A stretch of 49,978 nt of DNA from NCBI GenBank assembly GCA_025603075.1, contig MU626402.1, forward strand, positions 1-49,978, written 5' to 3'. The DNA comes from Neoconidiobolus thromboides FSU 785 (lineage: Eukaryota > Entomophthoromycota > Entomophthoromycetes > Entomophthorales > Neoconidiobolaceae). The notes under the pieces were generated by a model, which saw only the letters and a list, made by a program, of their open reading frames with translations, was not told the origin of the DNA and ran no database searches. A program made the translations under genes and the position numbers. Positions 1-12,500 of this stretch are shown here, piece by piece; position 1 is the first letter of the stretch, and each line of letters opens with the position of its first letter.

Positions 1-328
1 AGAATATTATCTTCTCATTTTGATACTTATACTTTTCAGAGTATAAAAGAGTTTACAGAGTATAATAGTTCGAGGCTTTTTAACTGAATTAATCCCTGAT
101 ATCTCGAACATTTAATAAAGCCACTAAGTTTTCTTAATATTATTTTACATAGATTTTACATTAGTATTGTCTATTCTATTTGTCTTATATAGCTTGTAAC
201 CTATTACATGCTATTCCTCATAACCCAAGTCTATCTTAATCACATAAACTAAGACCTTTCGACTTATAGTGTAGTCAACCCAGCAATAGCTGTTCTTGAC
301 TCCAAACCCTGAGTACCAGATTTCACAC

Positions 329-385
329 AAGTATTATTTGAGTAGAGAAATCGTTAGTAAAATTCTTAGACACAAATGTACATAA
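329..385 (+). repeat. MITE-like element, truncated copy
   Basis: Only the right half of the repeated element is present, from the GTATTATTTGAGTAGA segment through TTAGTAAAATTCTTAGAC to a weak ACAT end. The left arm is missing. Confidence 0.55.
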
Positions 386-401
386 CATTATATATAAAAA
401 T

Positions 402-507
402 ATATGTGGATGTTTTTTTTAGTTTCATTACTTTTTCTATTTTTAAGTACTATTTGAACGGAAAAATTGTTAGTAAAATTCTTGAGCAAAAAAACACATC
501 CTCATAT
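402..507 (+). repeat. MITE-like element, forward copy
   Basis: A full-length copy. The left end ATATGTGGATG is mirrored by the right end CACATCCTCATAT. The internal blocks TTTCATTACTTTTTC and TTGTTAGTAAAATTCTT match the other copies. It faces the next copy head to head. Confidence 0.8.
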
Positions 508-515
508 ATTTAAAT

Positions 516-622
516 ATTTGGGGATGTATTTTTGTGTTTAAGGATTTTACTAATAATTTTTCCACTTAAATAGCGCTTAAAAGATAGAAAAAGTGATGAA
601 GCAAAAAAAAAACACCCCCATT
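516..622 (-). repeat. MITE-like element, reverse copy
   Basis: A full-length copy in inverted orientation, beginning with GGGGATGTATTTTTGTG and ending near AACACCCCCA. With the copy at 402-507 it forms an inverted pair separated by under 10 nt. Confidence 0.8.
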
Positions 623-799
623 TAATAAAAAGTTTTAAGATTTTAATAAAAAAATTATTTTAAATTTTGTTAATTATATGACTTTTAGCTTTTTCCTATA
701 ATATTAGATAAACTTTAGAACTTTTTTATATATTTATTAAATAACTTGGTATTTAAATATTTACAAATAAGGCTATTTGGGTTAATAAAGATAAAAAAG

Positions 800-905
800 A
801 TATGGGGATGTGTTTTTTTGCTCAAGAATTTTACTAACAATTTTTCCGTTCAAATAGCATTTAAAAATAGAAAAAGTGATGAAACTAAAAAAAGATCTCT
901 ATATA
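800..905 (-). repeat. MITE-like element, reverse copy
   Basis: Begins ATATGGGGATGTG and contains GAATTTTACTAACAATTTTT and AAAAAGTGATGAAAC. The distal inverted repeat is eroded. Confidence 0.75.
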
Positions 906-1114
906 TAGGCCTTTTTAGATAGGATAATAAAAAAAACGCCCGATATTATCACAAACACACCTATATAATATGCTACTATATATGGTATTCCAAAGCATCC
1001 TTCCACCACATTGGTATACTATAAAACTTAAGATAGATCCTATACAGAAGAAAAGATATTATTATGTATATTTTATTTTTTTGTTTAGTTTGCAAATACC
1101 AATACAAAGTTAAG

Positions 1115-1216
1115 ATATGGGAGTGTTTTTCTACTTCATCACTTTTTCCATCTTTTAAGCATTATTTGAGTGGGAAAACTGCTAATAAAATTTTAAACGC
1201 AAAAAAAATCCTCATG
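1115..1216 (+). repeat. MITE-like element, forward copy
   Basis: Begins ATATGGGAGTG and contains CTTCATCACTTTTTCCATC and AAGCATTATTTGAGTGGG. It ends in an eroded AATCCTCATG. A short open frame across it is a by-product of the repeat. Confidence 0.75.
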
Positions 1217-1310
1217 TTCTATCTACATGGAATAATTTGGACATTGCTCTCATATACTGGTTTCGACTCAAATAGTTTCCTGTAGCTGCTCATAAAATAT
1301 GAGTGCTTTT

Positions 1311-2341
1311 TTATCAAACTAGACATGAAGACACTTTTCGATATTATTGCATTACTAGCTGGTATATCATAGATAAGTAGCAAGACTTATGGAATCAACT
1401 TTATCATAACAGTAGCCACATATTCATAGCAATAGGCTATAATCGAGCCGTTCTTAAAATTTCTTTGATTTTGAGAACTATCATGGTTTTCTTACCTCAC
1501 CAGAGAGCTTCTTTTCAAGATAGATTCGATAATGTAGATTACACTGGTTTCAAATTTAAGAGTTGAACGAAATTTCTATTTTTAAAACTGAGAACATTGA
1601 AAGAAAAAATTTATTAGGCTAATTTCATACAGTATTGTTTAAAAAAGAATTATTTGATATAATACTTCCTTTATTTGTATTATACAAACAACAATAGATT
1701 TTTTTAATTATCAAAAACGAAAACCAGTTTGCGTAAACTAAGGTCCTTTGAAGGTGTTGAATCAAAAGTTAGTAAAGGTAGATAAATAGTCGTTTCTAGT
1801 CTATAAAAATGTCAAACTTGTGAATTAAAGTATTTACGTTGCTTTGGTTGTTAACTATATTTTTGTACATCTCATTTTATCTGAGTTAGAAGATGGATTT
1901 GATGAGTTTATTCTCAGGTTTGTTGCTATTGATTTTAAAAGTAGTTTTGGAAATTTTTCTTTTACTAGCTATTAGAATCGGTAAATTTTAATAAATGATG
2001 AAAAGAGTTTTTAAAAAGCTCTTGGTCTGCCAAAATTACTTATATCTGCTAGAATAAAAGATTTAATGAACAGTGTAACTCATCTTAGTATTGCGGCTGC
2101 CCAAAAGATTGGTATTTTAGGAGACCTTATAGGATAAAACTTATAATTAGGGGATATGTTTGCTGTGGTTAAAGAGAGTGGAAACTCGCTTTAAGTGTTT
2201 AGACAACTTGGCCCGGGTATATGTACTTCATTAAAAGATTACATGTAACTTGTAGTGATGACCCTGATGATATTGAAGAGAAAGCGTTCGGAAAATGTAT
2301 TGTATATCTAAAAAGTTGTACTTGAAAAAACTCACTTGTTT
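1311..2341 (+). pseudogene. Decayed coding relic, family unknown
   Basis: Two stretches look like former protein-coding sequence. At about 1319-1566 one frame reads as non-repetitive protein (for example SSHIFIAIGYNRAVLKISL) interrupted by one TAG. From 1658 to about 2341 a single frame runs with varied, protein-like content (for example KALGLPKLLISARIKDLMNS near 2014). It is interrupted by eleven stops, all TAA or TAG, until a TGA near 2339. Near 2252-2325 a shifted frame looks more protein-like than the main one, suggesting an indel. The parent family is not recognised. Neighbouring repeat elements fit a decaying, possibly transposon-derived, region. Because TAA is the commonest chance stop in such A+T-rich DNA, the pseudogene call rests mainly on the residue composition. 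Confidence 0.35.
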
Positions 2342-2887
2342 TGAATTTGATTTTGCTACATTTCAAATCTTCAGAAAAATAAGATTCTGTTTGAATTAAA
2401 CTTAGTATTGGTAAAGGTCAGGAACCCCCCCCCAATTATGGGCTGAACATATGCCTCTAGTCGATTCCTTTTTTGTCAATAAAACGCTTTAGAACTTACC
2501 CTTTCATGAGTATAAAAAAGTGTTAATAAAGATACTATGTGCTAAACTGTAAAAAAAGCAAACTTGGTTGCTGTTCATTATCAATACTGACAACTGTTAT
2601 CAATATTATCAATTATTATTACCAGTAAGTAGAATATTATTAATCCATGACTACAATTATAAAGCTTAAAATGTTTCAAAATTTAAATCAAATTAAATTA
2701 AATCAAATTAAATTAAATTAAATTTATTAACAAGTTCCTTTCTCTTGGATTAAGTTTGGACTAATATTAGATTAATTGATTAGTTAGTAAAAGAAGGTGG
2801 ATGGTACAATAATTAGATCCAAAGTATTTAAATTATATAATCGTTGTATAGCCATTAAAGCAATCCTCCCAAAAGAAGATATCGTTT

Positions 2888-5064
2888 TCATTCGTTAATA
2901 CTTAACTTCAATCTTTTTAAGTACTTTGCCAACATGACACTCATATCTCTAAGAACAAATGAGCATATAATGTTAGATAAAAACCCATTAACTCGATTTA
3001 ACCGCGCTACAATTTGTATATTTGAACTCTGAATAGGCGGGAGTGCCACAAAATGTTGATACCACTTTTCTATTGAAATTTAGTTATAAATGAAAGTTAA
3101 ATGAATATTAATTACCTAAGAATTGGGATGCTTTAAAAAGTTTAACTAAAGACTCTATGTAAAGTGAGGAGGAATCGGTTTTAATTTTGAGATATGACAT
3201 TTGTATTTTTTCTACCGATTTTGTAATTTTATTTCCTAAAGAGGCAAAAGCATTGCTTTGAATTCGTTTCAATGGCTCGATAAAAGTTAGTTTTTTAGCT
3301 AAGTTATTTTGGACAGTGTTTAAAATAGAATCAAGTCCTTCAAGCTCCTATAAATTAAAAATTAAAAATAAAATTTTATAAGTAATAAATATATTACCTT
3401 GAGAATTTGATTTGTATCCTTTATATCTATCCCTTTGAAGCGTGCTAAATATTCTGATATTACTTCACATGAATGAATCTTAACCTCTAAAGATTGTAAA
3501 CGAACCCCATTTTGATGCCTAAACAATGATTAGGTTTTATAGTAATTTAAGCATTTATAAATTACCAGACGCTTCTTGGAATAAATAACTTTTTTGATAG
3601 ATAACCACCTACTGTCATTGAACGCTCTAAAGATCGCATTAACCAAAAAACTCGAAATTCATTAGAAATAGGTGGGGTTTCAAAAACACAATTCTATAAA
3701 ACAATTAATATACAAAAATAAGAAAGTAAAATGATTATTACTTCTGAAGGTTCTTCGCGAAACACTCTTTGAATTGTAATGAGGTTATACTGGCGTGATT
3801 TATGAGAAGATAAGGCCTGTGAACTTACTGCCATATCAACTACCTTAGAAGAAGCCAAAAGGAACGAACTTGGCCTAGTGTTAATATTGAGATTTATAGC
3901 TTTAGAGCTAAAAGAAGCTATGGAGCCGCCATCATGTCTTTTCAAAACAGAACTAGATGATATACTGTTAGAATCACTTAGCGAATTTTGAGGAAAAACA
4001 TTTTGATTGAAATCATCATGATGGATTGTTCCATTTAAGCTGAGATCCCAAGAGCGATGAGCAGGGTTATAATTCAACCCTTTCTCATAAATAACACTTA
4101 GACTATGTCTGGATGATTGCGTATCTGGAGAACTATAACTAACACTACCACTATGACTATGATTGGTGCTTGAAATAGGAGTATTGGTTGAAGTTGGAGG
4201 CATTGACCTACGTCTATCAGCTTTTAAATGCTTCTCACTTCTATTTAAATCGGATTCAGGAGAAAGGGGTGAAAAATATTTATAACCGCTAAAAACAGGC
4301 ATCGAAAATCGTGAATTTTGTAAGGGTATAACTGGGTAATTAAAATTGACTTTTTTGGGTGGTATCATATTTTCCGGAGTAGTATCTACATGGGTATCGT
4401 CTGAGAATGAATTATTATTTATATCGACATTAGAAGATAAAGTATTTGTTGGGTATTTGTTTAATTCGCATGGCTGATTGCTATTATTGCTTTCAGTTTC
4501 TTTAATTTTAGTTCCTAAATTTTCAGGTGAGTTTGGAAAGCTATTATTTGATATTGGATCCTCATAGACTGGGTTACTTTTCATTAAAGAAATTTCTTGA
4601 GGACAATCATTTGAAAGCATCAGCGGATCATCTTTTGGACTTACAAGGTTTGAAAGTAGGGCTACCCTTTCAACATATGAAGTTTGCTATATAAAAAGGA
4701 TTAAATTAAATAGTTTAAACATCATAATACTTACAATATTAATAAGCCTTGAGTTCGATCGGAATGTTGGAGATGAGTCTAGTACATTAGTAATTAAATT
4801 TAAAGCCTCTTGATAACAGTTTAAAGCTTTTGAAAAGTCATTTACATGATCAAATTCAACAGCATGCTGCGCTTTTTTTAAAGCTGTTTGTAGCATGACT
4901 TTACAAGAAGGGGCATTGTTAGATCCTGTTGAGCTTAATTCTGAGTTTAAACTACTGTTATGGGTATGGCCACGATTCGAAATTTTGTCAGAAGGATTAT
5001 TTTTTCCTCTTTCGTTTGATAATCCTGACGGAGCAGGGGAAGGTAAAATTGCCATGCTCACCAT
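2888..5064 (-). CDS. Fungal MIT-domain protein
   Basis: Six exons can be joined in frame (4735-5064, 3742-4686, 3566-3693, 3398-3518, 3116-3347, 2888-3069), giving about 645 residues and a TGA stop. An N-terminal MIT (microtubule interacting and trafficking) helical bundle lies at about residues 53-115 (LQTALKKAQHAVEFDH..ALNCYQEALNLI, then YVERVALL after the first intron). A Ser/Asn-rich, probably disordered middle follows. The conserved C-terminal part contains FWLMRSLERSMTVGG and KKLFIPRSVW, which I recall from fungal MIT-domain proteins of this architecture. MIT domains bind ESCRT-III tails, so an endosomal sorting or trafficking role is inferred from the family; no catalytic domain is visible. 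It is divergent from the PLK4 gene across 1.8 kb. The start is the first ATG in the frame. Only the N-terminal exons would be found by simple ORF calling. Confidence 0.75.
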
Positions 5065-6896
5065 GGAATGAGATTTAAAAGGATAAGTTTTTGTAAAAGA
5101 TAGCTTTTACAAAAGAAAGTAATATAGTTATTGAATAAAAGGAGTTAGGGAAGAGGATTAATTTAAGGAGATTGAAAAAATCTTGATTTGTAGAACAGTC
5201 ACCAGCCCAAAATTAGTTGCAAATTTAAATTTAAAACCAGTTTAAAATTGGAGAAAATTACTAGAAAATAGGAATTTGGAGAAAATAAAGTTTATAAGCC
5301 AAAGTTGATAAAAAAAACAACAAGTAAACTTCAATTATAATCTATTTAATTAGTAAAATATAGTTAAACTAAAGTTAATAACTAGATTATATGAGTTGTT
5401 TTAACTGAAAGATATTGATCTTAATAACAAGATTATCCAAATAAGGTGTTTACAGAATGATTATTTAGCGGTTATAATTTATTACTTTTACCTTAAAATA
5501 GAGTCAAATTTTAAAAAATAGTTGACATAAATAAATTAAAAGGGATAACTATGTTTATTTAAAACTATGTACTTAACTATACACTCTAAATTGACTTCTA
5601 AAGGTAAGCTAATAATAATCGTGCATTATTAAACTATTGTACTTTGCCTATTAATTAACTATAAACTATAAACTATAACACATAAAGCTCAATGAGAAGA
5701 ACAATTTATGAATATTATTGGATAATTTGAATGTTGTTGCTATTTCAAAGTTTTAAGCCATCCGTTTAAGCTATTTATGTGCCCCTTAACCCCACCTTGA
5801 CAAATGCTTTAATTAATTGTATACTTTTAATTTGTTTATATTGGCCGAAACTTTAAGTGTCATAAAATATCATAACTTATTGGCTAAAAACATTAAGCTT
5901 CACAGCTGAAAGATTTGAATTAGTAAAATAAAAACCTTAAATTTTAGTAATTATCATTTTTGCACATAGTAAGAGACATTCTATGTTCTGTTATTTTATT
6001 ATAAAGATAATTTCAATCCTTAATTACATTAGAAGTTCATGAGTAATAAATAAATTTTAAAACTTATCAAAAAAGAGGCTGTTATGATTAATCCATTGGA
6101 TCACATGAAAAGTTAACTACTTAAATATACTTTATTAATTGCACATATTAATTATTTTCCACCTTAAATTTACATTTTGAGAAACTATGGCCTAGAATAT
6201 TTAAAGATTGTAGCTTAAATTAAAGAATTTTTTAGAAAAATTGTTTATAAAATACTTAAAGTATTTTAATACTATACTATTATGTAAAGTTACTTTTAAA
6301 ACAATATCTTATCACAATGATTATTTATAAAATAATTAAAGTACATTAAAAGATAAGGTCAAGCTCAATTAGTTTAAAATTAAGAGAGTTTTAAAACATT
6401 TGAGTAAATGTGATCTCAAAACTCCAAATTAGATTTAATTTTACAAAATTTTAAAATCACTTATTAAAAATTAATAAAAAACAAGTAAAAATGTAGTAAA
6501 AATATAAGCTTATTATAAATTGAGACTTACTTATCTATAATCGGGGCAGAGTAATATGATCTCAATTAAACTTTTGCTTAGCTATGTTTACCAGTTATAA
6601 GTGATCTATAATGCTAAGGAATTTAATTTAGATTGTTAGTCAAAAAAAGCTTTATAGTCTTTAAATATTTAAATATTTTTAAATTTTACCTTAAAAGTAC
6701 ACTGATGGTTACCTTAATAACATAGCTTCAAACTAACCTTTAGAATTTGCATATTTAAAAATTAAGGTACTTTTTTGCTTTTTAAATTTAGCCTAAGGTA
6801 AAGCTAACTTCAAAATCAAACATTATTTATTCTTCGAGTAATTATTAATAAACTTTGATAAAAAGCTTAAGGTTTGATTTTACAATTAACAACAAG
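5065..6896. other. Long A+T-rich intergenic region
   Basis: About 1.8 kb between the divergent MIT-domain and PLK4 genes. I see no open frame with protein-like content, no copy of the inverted-repeat element and no RNA gene. It must contain both promoters. Confidence 0.5.
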
Positions 6897-9227
6897 ATGG
6901 CCACATTAAACGGGAAAGGATATAGTAACTTACTTGATAGTCTAATGATAGAAAAAAGGAACAATAACAACAAAAAGACTGACATGTGGTGTGATATAAA
7001 GAATAATAGAATGCTTCTTCCAGTTAAAGAGCGTCAACCAGCTATTGGATTAATAAACAGAGAGATAAATGTCGAAAAGTCAAGCTTAAGCCCTAGTCTA
7101 AGTTCACATGTTCCTGAACAAATAAACCTGGACGTGTTAAAGAAAGAGCTAAATGAATGGAACTTATTACCCTTAAAAAAGGAAAAAGAACAAAAGGAGC
7201 AAATCAGTGACTACAAAGTCTATAAATTATTAGGTAAAGGTGGTTTCGCAAAGGTATATTATGGAATAAATAGAAAAGAGGGCAAAAAATTGGCGATAAA
7301 AGTATTGAAGAAAAAGGAAGTAAATAAAAACGATAGTGCTAAATTGAGAGTCAAAAAAGAGATTAAAATTCAAAATTTTCTAAAACATAAGAATATTTTA
7401 AAGATATTCACTTTTTTTGAAGATAAACAAAATATATATTTGACTTTAGAGCTATGCCCTTATGGAGATATGCTTCAATATTTGAAAAGCAAAAGACCAA
7501 ATTTAATATTAGAAGAAGAAGTGCGAATGATATTGGATCAAGTGGTAGATGCTTTAATTTATTTGCATTCTTTTAATATTTTACACCGAGACTTGAAACT
7601 ATCTAATTTGTTAATTTATGATCAAAGTAAAAAATAAGTATAAGCATTTTAAAAAGCATTAAACGTTATTTTAGGCACTATTAAACTAAGTGATTTCGGT
7701 TTGGCTACTCAAATCCAAGAAGATATTGGAGAGCAGAAGACTTTATGTGGAACTCTAAATTATATATCTCCAGAAATTATCCACCGTAAGCCTTACAATT
7801 TGCAATCTGATCTATGGTCACTTGGATGTTTGACCTATACTTTATTAACCGGAAAAGCACCATTTGAGGGTACCAATATCAAAGAAACTATCAAGAAAGT
7901 AAGTAATGTAGAGTACAATTTACCAGAGGGGATATCATTAGAAGCTGTTCAATTAATCCAATCTTTGTTAAGATTTGAGCCTAGAAAACGAATTCAATTG
8001 AAAGATTTATTGATGTTACCCTTTTTCCATAAAAATAGATTAAGATTAAACCTAGATTTATTATACTTGAAAGATAATACTAAAGAAGAAAAGCAATCCA
8101 ACTCGATAACTGATATAGAACTAAATAACCATATTTACAATAAAGATATCAATATCAATAATAATAATAATAATAATATCATTAGCATTGACAACCAAAA
8201 TCAAAAAAACTACTTTACCGTTAATAATACAAATAATGGTAAAATAATAATATTATTATAAAGTATAATTTTAATTTTAAGTTTAGATTTTTCAAATGAA
8301 CTTATTGGATATAAGTTTAATACACTATATTTACCTTCAAATGAAAAAAGGATGGATGGTTTTGTAATTGAATTACAAGAAGATGGGATACTAAAATTAA
8401 CAAATACTTTCGAAGAATACTTTATAACAATATCATCATCTGGAGAGGTTATTAAAATAATGAATCAGCAATTCCATCAAAGTAAAGCTTATTCTTTGAA
8501 AGATTTGCCCAAAAAATATCACAACTATTACAAATATGCAAGTAAATGGATAAATTTATTAAAAAGTAAAACGGTAAAATTTAGTTATAAAGAGGAAGAA
8601 AACATATTTCAATGGATGTTAAGTGATATGGATTTTGAATTTGAATATTCACGCTCTATAAAGTTGAATTTAAATCAAAGGAAACAGTTGGTTACTATTA
8701 CTTCAATTCAAAAGCATAATTGCTTTGAAAAGTTAGAATTGAATCTAAACCATGATATGTTGGATTTACCTAAGGAATTTCATGCTTGTTATAAACTGTT
8801 TATAGACTTTAATAAGAAAGCCAAGCTTTTAAATGAATACATCACTTCCCATATGGAACATTACAAATACTCATTACCTTATAAATTTAATTCACACCAT
8901 TTATCAAAGTTGAATAAAAATAATGCAAGCAAAGATTCAGAAACAATAAACAATAAAACCGATACACAAATAAAGTCTTCTATTAGCCATGAAGGATCAA
9001 ATGCTAAAGTTAAGTATTTAAAGAATGTTGGATGGTATATACAATTAGACCAATTTCATCAAAGGTTACTGTTTATGGATGGAGTTCAAATCTTGTTATC
9101 TGATTCTGGTATTCAATATTTTAAAGAAGACAAACTAATTAAAAAGTTTGACAAAAAAGAATTTTTAGATAGCGAAATTCATTATCGTTTGAAATTGTTT
9201 ACTGCTTTTATAAAAGATTTTTCTTAA
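6897..9227 (+). CDS. PLK4: Polo-like kinase 4 (PLK4/SAK type)
   Basis: Three exons (6897-7626, 7675-8238, 8287-9227) join in frame to 744 residues. The first ATG (6897) is used because the frame upstream has only a TTG. The kinase domain at about residues 106-365 has an intact glycine loop (GKGGFAKVYYG), the AIK lysine, HRDLKLSN, DFGLAT and an activation loop TLCGTLNYISPE. The last of these is close to animal PLK4 (TLCGTPNYISPE). A short, Asn-rich linker follows. About residues 450-610 match the PLK4 cryptic polo box (YSLKDLPKKYHNYYKYAS). About residues 668-744 match the third polo box (YLKNVGW..LLFMDGVQILL). This architecture separates PLK4 from Plo1/Cdc5 polo kinases. PLK4 triggers centriole or basal-body duplication in animals. 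Both 48-nt introns restore catalytic or linker continuity. It is tail to tail with RecQ. Confidence 0.9.
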
Positions 9228-9561
9228 CAAATCTACTTTCATTTCTATTTTTATCAACTTATCGTGGCAATTGTTCTTCCTTTAAGCTTACCTTTGAGTA
9301 AGAAGTGTATTATATTTAATAATAAAGTATATAATGTTTTCCAAAAAACGTAGTTCATAATATTGATAGATTATAAAAAATTATACTAGTATTTTTGTTG
9401 ACTATCTAAATATTTATTAGTTCTGCTTTAAATTCATCAACTAATGATAACAACACTAAATATTAAGTGGAAATTAAACTATTTTATTAGCAAAATAAAA
9501 GACAACCCTTTTCAATAGTTAATAAAAGCTTAAGCTACTCAGATTAACTTTAATACAATAT
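9228..9561. other. Convergent intergenic spacer
   Basis: 334 nt between the 3' ends of PLK4 and the RecQ helicase. A+T-rich. Nothing is recognisable beyond what the two transcript ends would need. Confidence 0.5.
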
Positions 9562-12500
9562 TTATTTCCTAAATGCTTGCATAGAATTAAATGGTGAAGT
9601 ATACTCATTGGTATTTGCAAGTGCTTGTAAATCTGATTTTACTATATATAAAATAGAGGTGATTAAACTATTAATGTTAATGGTCAACTAAAAATACCTT
9701 TCATAAAATGATGAGATTTAGAAGGAGTAACTTTTATAGGACTATAGAAATAGATAAATAATATATATTGCAATAATCATACAAACTTACTTTGAGGTTA
9801 AAAATGGATCTTTTCCTAATGCATTAACAATTTCTTGACGAGAATTAATAAGAATATTTAAAAATAAATCCCCATATTTTTTTATCATTGAATTTGGGGC
9901 TTTAGTCACTTCTGCTAACTCATCAATACCTAATACTAATTAAAATAACTCAAAATATAAAACAAACTTACCAGTTGGCATATAATTACACTAAGTAATG
10001 ATGAATATTAATATATTAAAAAACAAAACATATAATATTACCATTTCTATCAACGCATTATTTGTAAATATAGTCTTAGCTGTAATATTGGATTGATCAA
10101 TTATCTAAAAATAATAAACATAACAAATGACTGAAATAAATAAAGTTACTTGATTCCTTAATGCCTTCATTTTATCCAAACAATCGCCTTTTAAACTTTC
10201 ACAAATACTTTTTAATGAATCATCTACCTCATTTCCTATTTGACCTGTGTTTAACCTACTCAACTTTGAGGCAGGTAGGATCATAACTGGCTCGTCGCTT
10301 TCATTTTCAACCAAATCGATCACTTGTGTTGGGTTTTTTAAAGCAAATGCATTACTGCTATTACTTTTCTTTAACATTTTTGAATTGTTATTTGCTCTTA
10401 TAACTTTTGTAGTTTGTTTTTTTAATGTTTGGAATGGTTCTTTGCTTTTCTATTAAATAATTAATAACTAATTCCAGATTATTATATTAAACCTTTTTTC
10501 TTATTACTTCAAATTCCATACTTAAGGTAAGTCTATTTTCTAGCAATTCCACTGCTTTAGGAGTACACTAGTAATTATTATTATTTAAATCTATAATATA
10601 TATATACCATACCTTTATATAAGTACTTGAAAATCCAGATTTATTCATTAAAGTATATTCTGATACTAAGCTTGAAGTCACTAACAAATGGAATAACCTT
10701 TCTACTTCAGTTTTAGTCATATGAGATCCTGCTCCATGAGTAGGGTTAGATAAATAGCCAGCCCTTTCCAATGCCTTTGATTTTGAACCTTTAAATATGT
10801 CAATACATTTGATCAAGGTAATGTTTTTCCATTCATATGTCTTAATTAATTGAATAGCTTTCTTAGCCAAATCAGTAACATCCTTGGCTATTCTCACTAT
10901 ATCCCTCGATTGGAAACAATTATCGCATGTACCTTGGCATTCATCTGAAGTAAAATTTTCGCCAAAATAAGATAAAACCTGCTGCCTTCGACATTCTATC
11001 TTATTCTCACAATATTGCAAAACTCTACGTAGGTTCGATCTAAGCCTTTCTTTAGAATCATAGCTGCCTTCACTTTTATCTATCATAAAATCATGTAGCT
11101 TTTTGTCATTGTAATTGTAGAATAAAACACAATCCGAAGGTGCTCCATCCCTACCTGCTCTACCGGTTTCCTGATAATATCCTTCCAGCGACCCAGGAAG
11201 GGATTGATGAAGGACAAACCTTACATCGGGCTTATCAATACCCATGCCAAAAGCAATAGTAGCAACAATAATTTTGACTTTCCCATTGATGAACTCAGTT
11301 TGAATGCGATGCTTATCACCTTTATTTAATCCTGCATGATAATATTCCACATTTAAATTAAACTTGATCCTAAGTGCCGTCGCAGTTTGCTCGCATGCTT
11401 TTCGAGTGGTTGCATAAATAATACCAGGCTCATTGTTGTGTCTAGTTTTTATGTAATTATACATATCGTCTACGATTGTGCTCATGCTTTTTGGCCTAAC
11501 TTCATAGTATAAGTTCCTTCGGTTAAAACTTTGCGTAAATGTTAAACATCCATCAATATTTAAATACTGGATAATATCTAACTTAACTTTAGAATTAGCT
11601 GTTGCTGTCAACGCTATGAGTGGTATATCAGGGTATTTGGACTTTAATTTGCCTAGCTCTTTATAATCTGGTCTAAAATCATGACCCCACTGAGAAACGC
11701 AATGTGCTTCGTCAATTACAAACCTTGCTAATTGTTTTCTTTGGTAAAGCTTGTCTATTAATGATCTAGTCATATCACTATGGCTAAGCATCTCAGGGGT
11801 AAGATAAGCTAACTTAGTATCTGGAACTGGCTCCTCTAGTTTATTACAAAAAAAGGCGCGCTGGTTTGGAAGACATTCACCGTTTAATGTAATTGTTGGG
11901 ATACCAAGTCCAAGAAGCTTTTCAATTTGGTCTGTAACCAATGATAAGAGTGGCGATACAACAATAGTTACACCCTTGGTTTTTCCTGAGTTAACCACAG
12001 CAGGTAACTGATAGCATAAAGATTTACCGCCGCCAGTTGGCATTAAAACAAATACATCTTTACCGGATAGAGTAGCATTAATAGCATCCAACTGGTTATG
12101 TCTAAAATTGTCTAAATTAAATGTATGTTTAAGTGCATTTTTGACATCTTGAGTCCATTGGAAGATTTTCTCAGGTTCATCTTCATAATCAGACCCAATA
12201 TAGTCATCAAATATTGTGCTTAATTGGCCATTATCGTTATTTTCTACCCTTTGGTGAATTTCGGCTGTGTTTTTCTCAATGTTTTTGGAAAAATTATAAC
12301 ATGTCTCTCTATCACTCCTCATATTTTCAAAATTGACATTATTAGTATGACCCGTATCATCATTATCTATGTAACTATGTATACTCTGAGCTTTACTTAT
12401 CCCTTTTTCATAAATATTGAACTCTCGTGTAAGCAAACTTTTGTACTGAGGGGTACCGTTTTTTATATTATTTGCTAATAAATCAAAAGGTTGAGATTCA

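Larger units (their letters stand above)
1..2887. other. Gene-poor, repeat-rich left end
   Basis: No intact gene is recognisable here. The interval holds five copies or fragments of the ~105-bp inverted-repeat element (listed separately) and a decayed coding relic around 1.3-2.3 kb. The rest is A+T-rich DNA with short homopolymers, including a C-run near 2427 and a small AAATTAAATT-type repeat near 2690-2720. Confidence 0.6.

Noticed and set aside
1064-1285. 73-codon open frame
   Set aside because: It runs across an inverted-repeat element copy; the same peptide pattern appears wherever the element is read in that frame (also at 42571-42768).
1658-2341. Ciliate-like genetic code (TAA/TAG as Gln)
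   Set aside because: Intact genes here end in TAA, TAG and TGA in the expected places, so the standard code holds; the broken frame is better read as a relic.
6855-6896. Upstream extension of the PLK4 frame
   Set aside because: It begins with TTG and has no ATG before 6897. The same reasoning removes the TTG extensions before 38185 and 47921.
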